DNA of 64,000 nt. Origin: Neorhizobium lilium (GTDB taxonomy: Bacteria; Pseudomonadota; Alphaproteobacteria; Rhizobiales; Rhizobiaceae). The notes beneath the pieces are model-generated. The model was not told where the DNA came from. It made no database searches and saw only the letters and a list, made by a program, of their open reading frames with translations. The DNA lies in contig NZ_SBIP01000001.1 in assembly GCF_004053875.1 (NCBI RefSeq), positions 1,212,573 to 1,276,572 of the forward strand, in the 5' to 3' direction. Within the stretch, counting starts at the first letter, position 1. Each line of letters opens with the position of its first letter. Shown here one piece after another: positions 19,153 through 28,038 of this stretch. A program made the position numbers and the translations under genes.

Positions 19153-20795
19153 ATGAGGCTGAAGCTTGTGGCGGTTGCGGTGGCCGCCCTCGCACCGGTT
19201 GTGGGGATGCTCGCGTATAGCGAGATCGCGATGCGACAGCAGCGCAGCGAGGAAGTGCGCGCAGCCGCGGCCCAGGCATCCCGCCTGGCATCCTCCGAGG
19301 TGGAGCGCATCATCGAAGGTCTGCACAGCCTTCTGATCGCCGTATCGGCCATACCTTCGGTCCAGCAGCTGGACGGCCAGGCCTGCGGTGAAGCTCTCAA
19401 ATCCGTTGCCGTCAATGTCTCGAACATCCGCACGATCTTCGTTCTGGATCTACAAGGCAAGACCGTCTGCGGCACCCTTGAGCAAGGCGAGGATATCAGC
19501 CTGGCGGACCGGGACTATTTCAAGGATGCCCTGTCGCAGAACGGCTTCGTGGTCGGCACCTATACGAGAAGCCGGCTTTCGGGAGGTTCCGTGCTGCCGG
19601 TCGCTATGCCGATCACCCATGACGGCAAGACGGTGGGGGTGGTTGCGACAGGCATTCTGCTCGGTTGGCTCCAGGAAAAAATCACCGAGCGGGATGTGGC
19701 AAGCGGTAACGCCATCACCATCGCGGACCGGAATGGGACGATCCTTGCGCGCGTACCCTATCCTGAAAAATTCGTCGGAACGGTCATCCCCGATACCTTC
19801 CAGCGTCTGATACATTCGGATAATCCGGGCACTCTCGAAATCCAAAGCCAGGACGGCACGGAACGGGTCCTCGGTTACCGGCCGATCAAGCTGCCGCGAG
19901 AACCGCTTTACGTCAGCGCAGGGTTTTCCAAGACAGAGGCCTTTGCCTCTATAAACCGGTCCACGCTGATCAATTCCCTGTCTATTCTGGGCGGCGTCCT
20001 GCTCGCCTTCCTGGCCTCCATTCTCATCGGCAACCGCTTCATCCTCTCGCCGGTGGCCCGCATTGCCGACGTCATGGAGCGGTGGCGCAATGGCGAAACG
20101 GATGCCCGGACCGGCATGGGAGACCACGGTGACGAGCTTGCCACCGTGGGCGCAACGCTTGACCGTCTGCTGGACGAGCTGGATTGCCGCAGACGAAGAA
20201 ACGAGCAGGCGGAGGAGGAGAGATCGCTTCTTGCGCGCGAACTGGCGCACCGGGTCAAGAACAGCTTCTCCCTGGTCCAAGCCATCGCCCGCCAGACATT
20301 CCGCCGCAGCGATCCACAAGTTTACGCCATCTTTTCCGACCGGTTGGAAATGCTTGCGGGCGCCTTCGACCTGCTGCTCAATCGCGAAATGCAGGCCGCC
20401 CCCATGGCCGAAACCATCACCAAGGCGCTGCAGGCTCATGGCGGACGAGATGCGGATCGCTTCGATCTGGATGGACCTGACATCACCCTGCCGGCCGATC
20501 TTGCGCTCTCGCTGTCCCTCGTCATTCACGAGCTTTCCACCAACGCGGCCAAATATGGGGCGCTGAGCGTGAGAATGGGCGGGTCGCTGTCGGCTGGACG
20601 GTCGCCAATGATCGGGTAGTGCTAACTTGGCGGGAAAGCGGAGGCCCGCTCGTCTCGCCGCCGACCGCCAAGGGCTTCGGATCGGTGCTGATAGAACGCG
20701 CCTTTCCGGCGGCGGCTGGTGCGTGCTCGCACTTCGAATTCAGGCCGGAGGGCCTGGTTTTTGAAGTGTCGTTCGACATTGCCGGAAAACCCTGA
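19153..20795 (+). pseudogene. HWE-type sensor histidine kinase, frameshifted near the C-terminus
   Basis: The uninterrupted frame runs from 19153 to a stop at 20619 (488 aa). Features: an N-terminal membrane anchor (about 4-26), a Cache-type periplasmic sensor (about 35-262), a second membrane helix (272-294), HAMP (295-350), the HWE/HisKA_2 phosphoacceptor AHRVKN (His366) and the ATPase N-box HELSTNAAKYGALS (459-472). From 20571 the homologous catalytic end continues in another frame (ENGRVAVGW.. LTWRESGGP.. KGFGS..) to a stop at 20795. Loss of one base between 20570 and 20571 explains this. As read, the protein lacks the glycine-rich ATP-lid boxes and is probably inactive, unless the shift is a sequencing error. 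Confidence 0.85.
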
Positions 20796-20881
20796 TCACC
20801 GTCCGCCGGTCGATCCCGATCCTCTCGCTCAACCAGTCGTGCTTAACATCTGCTTAAGCTTGTTTGTTCACTCTCTTTAAG

Positions 20882-21775
20882 ATGAACAGGTTGATGCGAT
20901 TCTCCTTTCCTCTTCTGGCGGTTGCGGCGCTCTTCGCCTGCGCAGGGCGGGCAGCGGATGCAGGCGAGAACCAACCCTGGACCGATACCGCCATGCCTCT
21001 GGTCGTCGATGCCTATGAGCTGAACGCGATCGACTGGCAATCGCTTCTCACGGATAAGCGGATCGCCGGCTTTATTCACAAGGCCTCCGACGGCCTGCCG
21101 GAAAGCTTCACCTGCACCGACAAGCACGCCGGAGACAGTTTTGCCCATTGCAAGACCATGTGGCGCAAATACGCGGTCAGCCGCGAACTCTACCAGACCC
21201 GCAGGCTGGTGGCGCGCGGTGCCGGCCTGCTTTGGGGTGCCTACCATCTGGCCCGGCCCGGTAACCCGATCGATCAGGCGAACCACTTCCTCGATTACGC
21301 CCAGCCTGCCGATGACGATCTCATGGTGCTCGATATCGAGGATCTCGGCGACAAATTCATGTCGCTGGAGGATGCCGAACTCTTTGTGCGGCATGTGAAG
21401 ACGAGGACCGGACGCTATCCGATCCTTTACACGAACCACAACGTCGCGCGCTATGTGGCCGCGAGGAGCAAAGACTATCCTCTGCTCTCGCGCTTGCCTA
21501 TCTGGTATGCGCGATATCGACCGGATGTGGCAGGTGTCTTTCCGATCGGCAGCTGGTCCAACTATTTTCTATGGCAGTTTTCGTCCGCAGTGAACTGTTC
21601 GATGCGCAAATGTCCCTATCGAGTTCCCGGGACCGCGACCGATATCGACGTCAATGTTGCAGGTGTCGGCCTTGAGGAACTGAAGAAGGTCTGGGCGCAA
21701 GGCACGCTGCTACCGTCAAACTCCCCCGGGCCGTCCATGATCGCCGACGCCGCGACCTCCTACAGGCCCTTTTGA
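20882..21775 (+). CDS. GH25-family lysozyme-like exported protein
   Basis: A 297-aa protein from ATG 20882; an ATG at 20864 is possible. An N-terminal signal sequence (RFSFPLLAVAALFACAG) includes a cysteine that could be lipidated. The body has the GH25 layout: VVDAYELN at the first strand, GFIHKASDG, WGAYHLARP, the acidic pair LDIEDLG (about 150), then YTNHN, WYARYR and FLWQFSS, ending with the IDVNV segment. GH25 enzymes cleave peptidoglycan glycan strands. Here the acidic residues expected for catalysis appear to be present. It stands alone between the broken kinase gene and a hydrolase. Confidence 0.83.
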   Translation: MNRLMRFSFPLLAVAALFACAGRAADAGENQPWTDTAMPLVVDAYELNAIDWQSLLTDKRIAGFIHKASDGLPESFTCTDKHAGDSFAHCKTMWRKYAVSRELYQTRRLVARGAGLLWGAYHLARPGNPIDQANHFLDYAQPADDDLMVLDIEDLGDKFMSLEDAELFVRHVKTRTGRYPILYTNHNVARYVAARSKDYPLLSRLPIWYARYRPDVAGVFPIGSWSNYFLWQFSSAVNCSMRKCPYRVPGTATDIDVNVAGVGLEELKKVWAQGTLLPSNSPGPSMIADAATSYRPF

Positions 21776-21928
21776 ACAAAGGCCGATAAGGGAACCTGAC
21801 AGCGATATGCTGTAGCAAGCCATGAGTGTTTGCCAGCGGTACACGCCAAACCGCGTTCATTCGTCCAAGATTCCCAACCCGGCTCGGCCGCATGTACGGC
21901 TGCAAACCTATCCGAAGGGAAATCCCAC

Positions 21929-22618
21929 ATGTCCAGCAAGCTCGAAGTCCTCACACCCCAGAACAGCCAGCTCATCTTCATCGACCAGCAGCCGCAGATG
22001 GCATTCGGCGTCCAGTCGATCGACCGCCAGGTTCTGAAGAACAATGTCGTCGGCCTCGCCAAGGCTGCCAGGATCTTCAACATCCCGACCACGATCACGA
22101 CAGTCGAGACCCTGTCTTTCTCCGGGCACACCTTCCCGGAACTGCTCGCGGTCTTCCCGGAAACCGATATCCTCGAGCGGACCTCGATGAACTCCTGGGA
22201 CGACCAGAATGTCCGGGATGCCTTGGCGAAGAACGCTGCCGCCGGCCGCAAGAAGGTCGTCGTCGCTGGCCTATGGACCGAGGTCTGCAACACGACCTTC
22301 GCGCTTTCCTGCATGCACGACACGGACTACGAGATTTACATGGTCGCGGACGCCTCTGGCGGCACATCATCGGATGGGCACAAATATGCCATGGACCGGA
22401 TGGTGCAGGCAGGCGTCGTACCCGTGACATGGCAGCAGGTTCTGCTCGAATGGCAGCGTGACTGGGCTCGCAAGGAAACCTATGACGCGGTCACGTCGCT
22501 GGCCAAGGAGCATTCCGGCGCCTACGGCATGGGCATCGATTACGCCTATACCATGGTTCACAAGGCGGACGAGCGGGTCCCCCATGGCAAGCGCATCGGC
22601 CCAAACCCGGCAAAGTAA
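21929..22618 (+). CDS. Isochorismatase-family hydrolase (YcaC-like), copy 1
   Basis: A 229-aa protein. ATG 21929 is preceded by GAAGGGA, which rules out the longer upstream frame. The cysteine-hydrolase fold is shown by FIDQQ (Asp19), KKVVVAGLWTEVC (catalytic Cys120) and the cis-peptide region before it. It resembles YcaC-type proteins, octameric hydrolases of uncertain substrate. A shorter relative (209 aa) lies at 60260 with the same N-terminal pattern. It converges with the DUF1989 gene, with a strong hairpin between. Confidence 0.88.
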   Translation: MSSKLEVLTPQNSQLIFIDQQPQMAFGVQSIDRQVLKNNVVGLAKAARIFNIPTTITTVETLSFSGHTFPELLAVFPETDILERTSMNSWDDQNVRDALAKNAAAGRKKVVVAGLWTEVCNTTFALSCMHDTDYEIYMVADASGGTSSDGHKYAMDRMVQAGVVPVTWQQVLLEWQRDWARKETYDAVTSLAKEHSGAYGMGIDYAYTMVHKADERVPHGKRIGPNPAK

Positions 22619-22699
22619 TCCGGCCAACACCAGTCGGCGCAGCGCAAGAGCCAAGCTCTAGCTCCGATCTCTCGCGACGACATCAAGGCCATTCCTCCT

Positions 22700-22736
22700 C
22701 GGAGACGGCGGACGCTTCGGCTATCCGCCGTCTCCG
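22700..22736. terminator. Bidirectional hairpin terminator between convergent genes
   Basis: A perfect 13-nt inverted repeat (22700-22712 and 22724-22736) with an 11-nt loop. It lies between the stops of the YcaC-like hydrolase (22618) and the DUF1989 gene (22752), so it can serve both. Confidence 0.8.
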
Positions 22737-22751
22737 GCATTCCGGAGCAAC

Positions 22752-23615
22752 TTAAAGACCGTGGCTCCGGTCATAGCCGTTGACGGCAGGCGCTTTCCAG
22801 CCTTCCGGCACGCCCTCCGGCTTGTAGATCTCGACGACCATCGGATAGCAGGCGGCCGTATCGGAGGAGTGCTCCGACGAGCAATCGCCGCCGGGGCAGG
22901 CCGACATGCAGCCGAGCAGGTCGATTTCCGCAAAGAACTCGAGATAGTCCCCAGGCCGGACAGGGCTCGCCTTCATGAAATACTGCCCGGTATCGCGGGT
23001 GAAACCGGTGCACATGAAGACGTTGAGCACATCGTGGATGTAGCCTTCCGCCTCGTGTAACGGCATGTCCGTCGCATGGGCGAAGGCGCGGGTCAGGTTG
23101 GAATGGCAGCAGTGGTGATACTGACCGCCATGGCTGAGCAGGTTGTGGGTGTATGGGTCGCAACGCGTGCCGATCACGTCATGGACCGCCCCGCCGAACG
23201 CATCGAAACCGTACCAGTCCAGCGTATCATGGGTGATGGTCGCCATCGGTCGAAGATATGGGAAGTTCGAGAAAAGCTGGTCGCCAGTGCCCACATGCGT
23301 ACCGTTCAGCGCCCGCGTCTTGCCGGTGTAGAGCCGCTCCTTCAGGTCATGCGCGTTGAACAGGTTGAGATCTCCCACTTGCGAGCCTTCGCTGCAGATG
23401 ATGCGGCAGAAATGGCCTTGCGGCACGCTCCATGTGGCCGCATCGCGTGGCGGCACCGTAACCGTCTGGACAAGCTCAAGATCATCCCTCAGCGCCCGGT
23501 ATGCCGACAGATCCGGCCGCGGCAGATCTTCCACGGGATAGCAAATCACCGGTTTCGACGCCTTGCGGGCAGCAGCGTCTGCAGGGGCCGTGGTCATAGC
23601 TTCGTGTTTCATCAT
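22752..23615 (-). CDS. DUF1989 (urea carboxylase-associated family) protein
   Basis: A 287-aa protein of the DUF1989 family, with recognisable segments GHFCRIICSEGSQVGDLNLFNAHD, LFSNFPYLRPMATIT, HCCHSNLTRA and SACPGGDCSS. Homologues are associated with urea carboxylase, and in guanidine degradation two such proteins together form a carboxyguanidine deiminase. Only one copy is present here and no carboxylase is adjacent, so that activity cannot be assumed. It is divergent from the OpuC-type importer operon across about 200 bp, which may place it in the same regulon. The conserved Cys/His residues suggest a metal-dependent aminohydrolase role. Confidence 0.85.
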   Translation of the reverse strand: MMKHEAMTTAPADAAARKASKPVICYPVEDLPRPDLSAYRALRDDLELVQTVTVPPRDAATWSVPQGHFCRIICSEGSQVGDLNLFNAHDLKERLYTGKTRALNGTHVGTGDQLFSNFPYLRPMATITHDTLDWYGFDAFGGAVHDVIGTRCDPYTHNLLSHGGQYHHCCHSNLTRAFAHATDMPLHEAEGYIHDVLNVFMCTGFTRDTGQYFMKASPVRPGDYLEFFAEIDLLGCMSACPGGDCSSEHSSDTAACYPMVVEIYKPEGVPEGWKAPAVNGYDRSHGL

Positions 23616-23814
23616 GATCTCTGTCTGTTGTGGACCGTTGGCCGGACGTTGCTGGGACGGCTGCTTTTCATTGTCTTTGCCTGCCGGTTTCGAAAAGGCT
23701 GGGCGGGCGGGACGATTGTTTCTTCCTTTACGCCGAAATTAGCATAGCGTCCTGCGCTGAAGAAACGTCGAACGCGTAGAACAATCGCAGACATCAGTTA
23801 CAAGAGGGACGTCG

Positions 23815-24690
23815 ATGAACTTCAGAATATTGGCAAGCATTGCGGCTTTGGCCATGGTCGGGCTGGCGATGCCGGCACAGGCGCAGGCAGTCAAGATTGG
23901 CAGCAAGAACTTCACGGAACAGTTCGTGGTGGCCGAGATCTATGCGCAGGCACTTGAAAAGGCCGGGATTCCGGTGGAACGTCGCCTGAACCTCGGCGCA
24001 ACGCTGGTTGCGCATACGGCGCTGACCAATGGCGAAATCGATCTCTACCCGGAATATACGGGCACGGCGCTTGCAGCGGTCGTCAAGGGTGATCTCTCCG
24101 GCAGCGCGGAAAAGATCTATGGCGAGGTCAAGGACTATTACGAGAAGAACCTGAAGCTGACGCTGCTTGAACCGACCAAGATCAACAACGGCTATGCGAT
24201 CATCACGCTTCCGGAAACCGCCGAGAAATACAAGCTGAAGACACTGTCGGACTTGGGTCCTGTTTCCAAGGACCTCACCTTCGGCGCCGAAGCCGGTTTC
24301 GGCGACCGCAAGGACGGCCTGCCCGGCCTGAAGCAGGTCTACGGCATCCAGTTCAAGGAGTTCAAGATCTTCGCCAAGCTCGGCATTCGCTACAGCGCGC
24401 TGACCAGCAAGGATCTGGACGTCTCCTACGGCTTTGCGACCGACTGGCAGATCTCCGACAACAAGCTGGTCGTGCTCGCGGACGACAAGAACCTCTTCCC
24501 GCCCTATTACCTCGTGCCGGTCGTCCGTCAGGACACGCTCGCCAAGAACCCGAAGATCGCCGATGTGCTCAACAAGATCAGCCCGCTGCTGAACAACGAG
24601 AACATGCGCACGCTGAATGCCAAGGTCGATCGCGACAAGGAAGAACCCGCCGATGTCGCGGCAGAGTTCCTGAAGTCGCAAGGCATCTGA
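23815..24690 (+). CDS. OpuC/YehZ-type ABC importer, substrate-binding protein
   Basis: A 291-aa protein with a Sec signal peptide (RILASIAALAMVGLAMPAQAQA). The mature part begins KIGSKNFTEQ, the hallmark of OpuAC-type glycine betaine/choline/carnitine binding proteins, and contains LYPEYTGTAL and DVSYGFATDWQI. It delivers a quaternary amine or similar cation to the two permeases encoded next. It is the first gene of a long same-strand block that continues through two monooxygenases, a lyase and a PLP enzyme, so the ligand is more likely a carbon/nitrogen source than an osmolyte. A hairpin separates it from the permease genes. Confidence 0.9.
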   Translation: MNFRILASIAALAMVGLAMPAQAQAVKIGSKNFTEQFVVAEIYAQALEKAGIPVERRLNLGATLVAHTALTNGEIDLYPEYTGTALAAVVKGDLSGSAEKIYGEVKDYYEKNLKLTLLEPTKINNGYAIITLPETAEKYKLKTLSDLGPVSKDLTFGAEAGFGDRKDGLPGLKQVYGIQFKEFKIFAKLGIRYSALTSKDLDVSYGFATDWQISDNKLVVLADDKNLFPPYYLVPVVRQDTLAKNPKIADVLNKISPLLNNENMRTLNAKVDRDKEEPADVAAEFLKSQGI

Positions 24691-24725
24691 TAGGCTCTGA
24701 CAAGTCGGCACATTGCGGAACGGAT

Positions 24726-24761
24726 AAGGATGCGGCAGGGCTCAAGCTCGGCCGCATCCTT
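24726..24761 (+). terminator. Intra-operon hairpin after the binding-protein gene
   Basis: Perfect 11-nt arms at 24726-24736 and 24751-24761, 14-nt loop, located 35 bp after the binding-protein stop and before the permease genes. It probably acts as a partial terminator or 3' mRNA stabiliser that keeps the binding protein in excess over the membrane subunits. Confidence 0.65.
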
Positions 24762-24802
24762 GCTTTGCCAATCATCACTGCTTGCGAGAAAGTCTCTGTT
24801 CG

Positions 24803-25420
24803 TTGAAGTGGGCTCCCAAACACATTCCGGAAATTGCGCTCGCCGTCTGGCAGCATCTGGTCCTGTCGATTTCGGCAGTGCTGATCGGGCTCGCCATCGC
24901 GCTGGTGGTCGGCATATTCTGCGCCCGGCGCCCAAGAGCCTATGCGGTGGCGCTGACGGTCGCCAACATCATCTTCGTCATCCCGAGCCTTGCGCTGTTT
25001 GCGCTGCTGATACCGCTGGTCGGGCTCGGCATGGAGCCGGCGCTGATCGGGCTATCCTCCTATTGCCTGCTGATCCTGCTGCGCAATATCGTGACCGGCA
25101 TTCGCGGCGTCCCGGCAGATGTGCTGGATGCCGCCGACGGCATGGGCTACGGCCGCTGGCAGCGCCTGTTCCGGATCGAGCTGCCGCTTGCCGCACCGCT
25201 GATCCTGTCCGGCGCCCGCATTGCGCTGGTGACGACCATCGGCATCGCGACGGTGGCGGCCTTCATCGACGGCGGCGGTCTCGGCACGATCATCCTGATC
25301 GGCATAGACCAGGAATACCCGGAAAAGATCCTCGTGGGCGGCATATTGACTGCCCTGCTTGCCATCACCTTCGATCTGGCGCTGAGCTGGGCCGAACGGG
25401 CGCTGGTCCGGTGGCAGTGA
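24803..25420 (+). CDS. OpuC-type ABC importer, permease 1
   Basis: About 205 aa. The start is uncertain: I favour TTG 24803 (MKWAPKHIPEIALAVWQHL), which gives the usual N-terminus, over an in-frame TTG at 24782; neither has a clear ribosome site. Five or six membrane helices and the cytoplasmic coupling segment DAADGMGYGRWQRLFRIELPLAAP (about 115-138) are visible, as in OpuB/OpuC permeases. It pairs with the second permease 10 bp downstream and the ATPase after that. Confidence 0.87.
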   Translation: MKWAPKHIPEIALAVWQHLVLSISAVLIGLAIALVVGIFCARRPRAYAVALTVANIIFVIPSLALFALLIPLVGLGMEPALIGLSSYCLLILLRNIVTGIRGVPADVLDAADGMGYGRWQRLFRIELPLAAPLILSGARIALVTTIGIATVAAFIDGGGLGTIILIGIDQEYPEKILVGGILTALLAITFDLALSWAERALVRWQ

Positions 25421-25430
25421 GGGCAAAATC

Positions 25431-26072
25431 ATGTTGAACAAGGCGCTTTCCTGGATTGCCGACCATCCCGACACCTTCCTGAGGGCGCTCGGCCAGCATC
25501 TGCTGATGTCCGGCATTTCCCTTGCCATCGCGCTGGCGGTCGCCCTGCCGCTGGCGGTCGCCATCGTCAATCACGGCCGATTCGCCTTCGGCGTCATCAA
25601 CACGATCAACGGGCTCCGCACGGTTCCAAGCCTCGCGATCCTTGCCATCATGATGCCGCTGCTCGGCATCGGCCTTATGCCGTCCATCGTCGCGCTGACC
25701 GTGCTGGCGCTGCCGCCGATCCTGCTCAATGCCTATGTGGGACTGCGCGATGTGGATGCCGATGCCGTAGAGGCTGCGATCGGCATGGGCATGAGCCGCA
25801 GTCAGGTGCTGCGCAAGATCCGCATTCCGCTGGCTGCACCCGCCATGTTCGCCGGCGCCAGAACCGCTGCCGTTCAAGTGCTGGCGGGAGCAACGCTCGC
25901 GCCCTTCATCGGCGGCGGTGGCCTCGGCGATTTCATCGCCGGCGGCATCAGCATGATGGACATGTCCCGCCTGCTGGTCGGCGCCGTGCCCATCGCCATT
26001 CTCGCGCTTGGCACCGAGTTCACCCTCGGCCTCATCGAAAAGCGACTGTTTGCAGAAAGAACATCCGCATGA
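25431..26072 (+). CDS. OpuC-type ABC importer, permease 2
   Basis: A 213-aa integral membrane subunit with GAGGG before the ATG. Hydrophobic helices lie at about 22-48, 55-80, 85-105, 140-165 and 180-203. The coupling loop EAAIGMGMSRSQVLRKIRIPLAAP lies at about 121-144. It forms the translocation pore with permease 1. Its stop overlaps the ATPase start (ATGA), so the two are translationally coupled. Confidence 0.9.
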   Translation: MLNKALSWIADHPDTFLRALGQHLLMSGISLAIALAVALPLAVAIVNHGRFAFGVINTINGLRTVPSLAILAIMMPLLGIGLMPSIVALTVLALPPILLNAYVGLRDVDADAVEAAIGMGMSRSQVLRKIRIPLAAPAMFAGARTAAVQVLAGATLAPFIGGGGLGDFIAGGISMMDMSRLLVGAVPIAILALGTEFTLGLIEKRLFAERTSA

Positions 26073-27001
26073 TCCGCATGGAGAACGTCACCAAGCGCTA
26101 TGCCGAAGACGGCCCACCCTCGGTGGACAATCTGACGCTCGACGTGCCGGAAGGATCGACCGTCGCGCTGATCGGACCCTCGGGCTGCGGCAAGACGACG
26201 ACCATGCGGATGATCAATCAGTTGATCAAGCCGACGGAAGGCCGAATTTTCGTCAATGGAGAGGACGTAACGCATGCCGATCCAGTGCTGCTGCGCCGCC
26301 AGATCGGCTATGTCATCCAGAATGTCGGGTTGTTTCCGCATATGACCATTGCGGAAAATATTGCCGCGGTTCCGAACCTGCTCGGCTGGGACCAGCCGCG
26401 CATCACGCGGCGCACCAAGGAACTGCTCGATCTGGTCGGGCTGGACCCGCAGGAAATGCTGAACCGCTATCCTCGCCAGCTGTCTGGCGGCCAGCGGCAG
26501 CGCATCGGCGTCGCCCGCGCGCTTGCCGCCGATCCGGCCGTTCTGCTGATGGACGAACCCTTCGGCGCCATCGATCCGATTGCCCGCACCCGGCTGCAGG
26601 ACGAGTTCCGCCAGATCCTCAAGCGCGTGCGCAAGACGGTGGTTCTGGTGACGCATGATCTGGATGAAGCGATCCGGCTCGGCGACAAGATCGCCCTGAT
26701 GCGGACCGGCCGCATCGTCCAGTACGACACGCCGGACGCCATCCTATCCAGGCCAGCCGATGAGTTCGTCGCGAATTTCGTCGGCGTCGATCGTGCGATC
26801 AAGCGGCTCAGCCTATTTTCCGTCAGCGACGCGGCACTTGCCGGTCCTCCCACAGCCGCAAATGCCGCCATCCCAGCATCCGCGAACCTTCGCGACGCCC
26901 TGTCCGTGATGGTTGCCGGCAATACCGACGTGCTGGCCGTGACATCCGAAGATGGCGCTGTCAGCGGCCATCTGACGCGCGATGCGATCTTTTCGATCTG
27001 A
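26069..27001 (+). CDS. OpuC-type ABC importer, ATP-binding protein
   Basis: A 310-aa ATPase. Walker A GPSGCGKTT (about 36-44), the Q-loop, the signature LSGGQRQR (about 133-140), Walker B VLLMDEPFGAID and the switch histidine VTHD are all intact. A C-terminal extension of about 70 residues (from 240) ends in a CBS-like region (MVAGNTDVLAVTSEDGAVSGHLTRD), as in OpuCA-type ATPases. It overlaps permease 2 by 4 nt and is followed 11 bp later by a flavin monooxygenase gene, linking transport and catabolism. Confidence 0.92.
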   Translation: MIRMENVTKRYAEDGPPSVDNLTLDVPEGSTVALIGPSGCGKTTTMRMINQLIKPTEGRIFVNGEDVTHADPVLLRRQIGYVIQNVGLFPHMTIAENIAAVPNLLGWDQPRITRRTKELLDLVGLDPQEMLNRYPRQLSGGQRQRIGVARALAADPAVLLMDEPFGAIDPIARTRLQDEFRQILKRVRKTVVLVTHDLDEAIRLGDKIALMRTGRIVQYDTPDAILSRPADEFVANFVGVDRAIKRLSLFSVSDAALAGPPTAANAAIPASANLRDALSVMVAGNTDVLAVTSEDGAVSGHLTRDAIFSI

Positions 27002-27012
27002 AGGGCGACGTG

Positions 27013-28038
27013 ATGATACTCGGATATTCGCTCACACCCTTCGGTCATCATCCAGCCGCCTGGCAGCAGGCAGGGGACACGCAGAACTTGAGCTTCGGGT
27101 CATTGCTCCGGCAGGCGGCGTCGGCAGAGGAGGCAGGCTTCGATTTCATCCTTCTGGCCGATCGGCTCGGGCAGCGCCCGGCGCAAGACCTGTCATCCGT
27201 CGCCGTTCCGTTCGAGCCGAGCCTTCTGGCATCGGCGCTTGCCACCAGAACCAGCCGCATCGGCATCGTCGTGGCAGCCGCGACCCGCCAGCACGAGCCC
27301 TATAATCTCGCGCGCCGCTTTGCTTCCCTCGACTGGATCAGCAAGGGCCGCGGCGGCTGGCTCGTCGTTCCCACACCAGAGGACGAGACCCGTGACCTGG
27401 AATATGTCGATGTGGTGAGCGCGCTCTGGGACAGCTGGGAGGACGACGCCTTCCTCTATGACAAGGCCGCCGGGCGTTTCTTCGATCCGGCAAAGATGCA
27501 CGTGCTCAATCATAACGGCCCGCATTTTTCCGTGCGCGGACCGCTCAACGTCAACCGTTCGCCGCAGGGGAAGCCTGTTGTCGCATCGATGCCGGGCGAC
27601 GGTGGCTGGGAGTTGGCGGCAAAAGCCGGAGAGCTGCTGCTTCTGCAGGCCAAAACGCCGGAAGAGCTTGTCGATCAAGCGGGGATCATGCTGCAGGCTC
27701 TCCAAGCGGCGGGGCGAGACCGTCAGGCTGTCCGGCTTGTCGCCGATATCGTTCCCGTCATTGGCGATACGGCAGGCACGCAGCCGACGGCGGCATTGCA
27801 TCTTGCCGGCACGCCTGCTGCAATTGCCGACCGGATGCAGGAACTGGCTGCCGCTGCATCGCTCGACGGCTTCACCATCCTGCCGCCGACGCTCGACATG
27901 GCCGCACGCTTCGTCTTGGAGGTGGTGCCGGAGCTGAAACGACGCGGCCTTTTAGGGGGGCAGGGCACGACCTTGCGTGAAAGGCTCGGGCTTGCGCGTC
28001 CCGCCCATCCGGCGGCCAGAAGGGAGACTGCGCGATGA
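27013..28038 (+). CDS. LLM-class flavin monooxygenase (NtaA/DszA type), short form
   Basis: A 341-aa protein. ATG 27013 is preferred over the GTG 3 nt upstream because it is better spaced from AAGGG. It is a luciferase-like TIM barrel related to nitrilotriacetate monooxygenase subunit A: SLLRQAASAEEAGFDFILLADR, ARRFASLDWISKGRGGW, HFSVRGPLNVNRSPQGKPVV. It lacks the long insertions of typical 430-450-aa members. Such enzymes use reduced FMN supplied by a separate reductase to oxidise C-N or C-S bonds. No reductase gene is in the cluster. It overlaps the next monooxygenase gene by 4 nt, so the two are made together and may form a heteromer. Confidence 0.87.
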   Translation: MILGYSLTPFGHHPAAWQQAGDTQNLSFGSLLRQAASAEEAGFDFILLADRLGQRPAQDLSSVAVPFEPSLLASALATRTSRIGIVVAAATRQHEPYNLARRFASLDWISKGRGGWLVVPTPEDETRDLEYVDVVSALWDSWEDDAFLYDKAAGRFFDPAKMHVLNHNGPHFSVRGPLNVNRSPQGKPVVASMPGDGGWELAAKAGELLLLQAKTPEELVDQAGIMLQALQAAGRDRQAVRLVADIVPVIGDTAGTQPTAALHLAGTPAAIADRMQELAAAASLDGFTILPPTLDMAARFVLEVVPELKRRGLLGGQGTTLRERLGLARPAHPAARRETAR

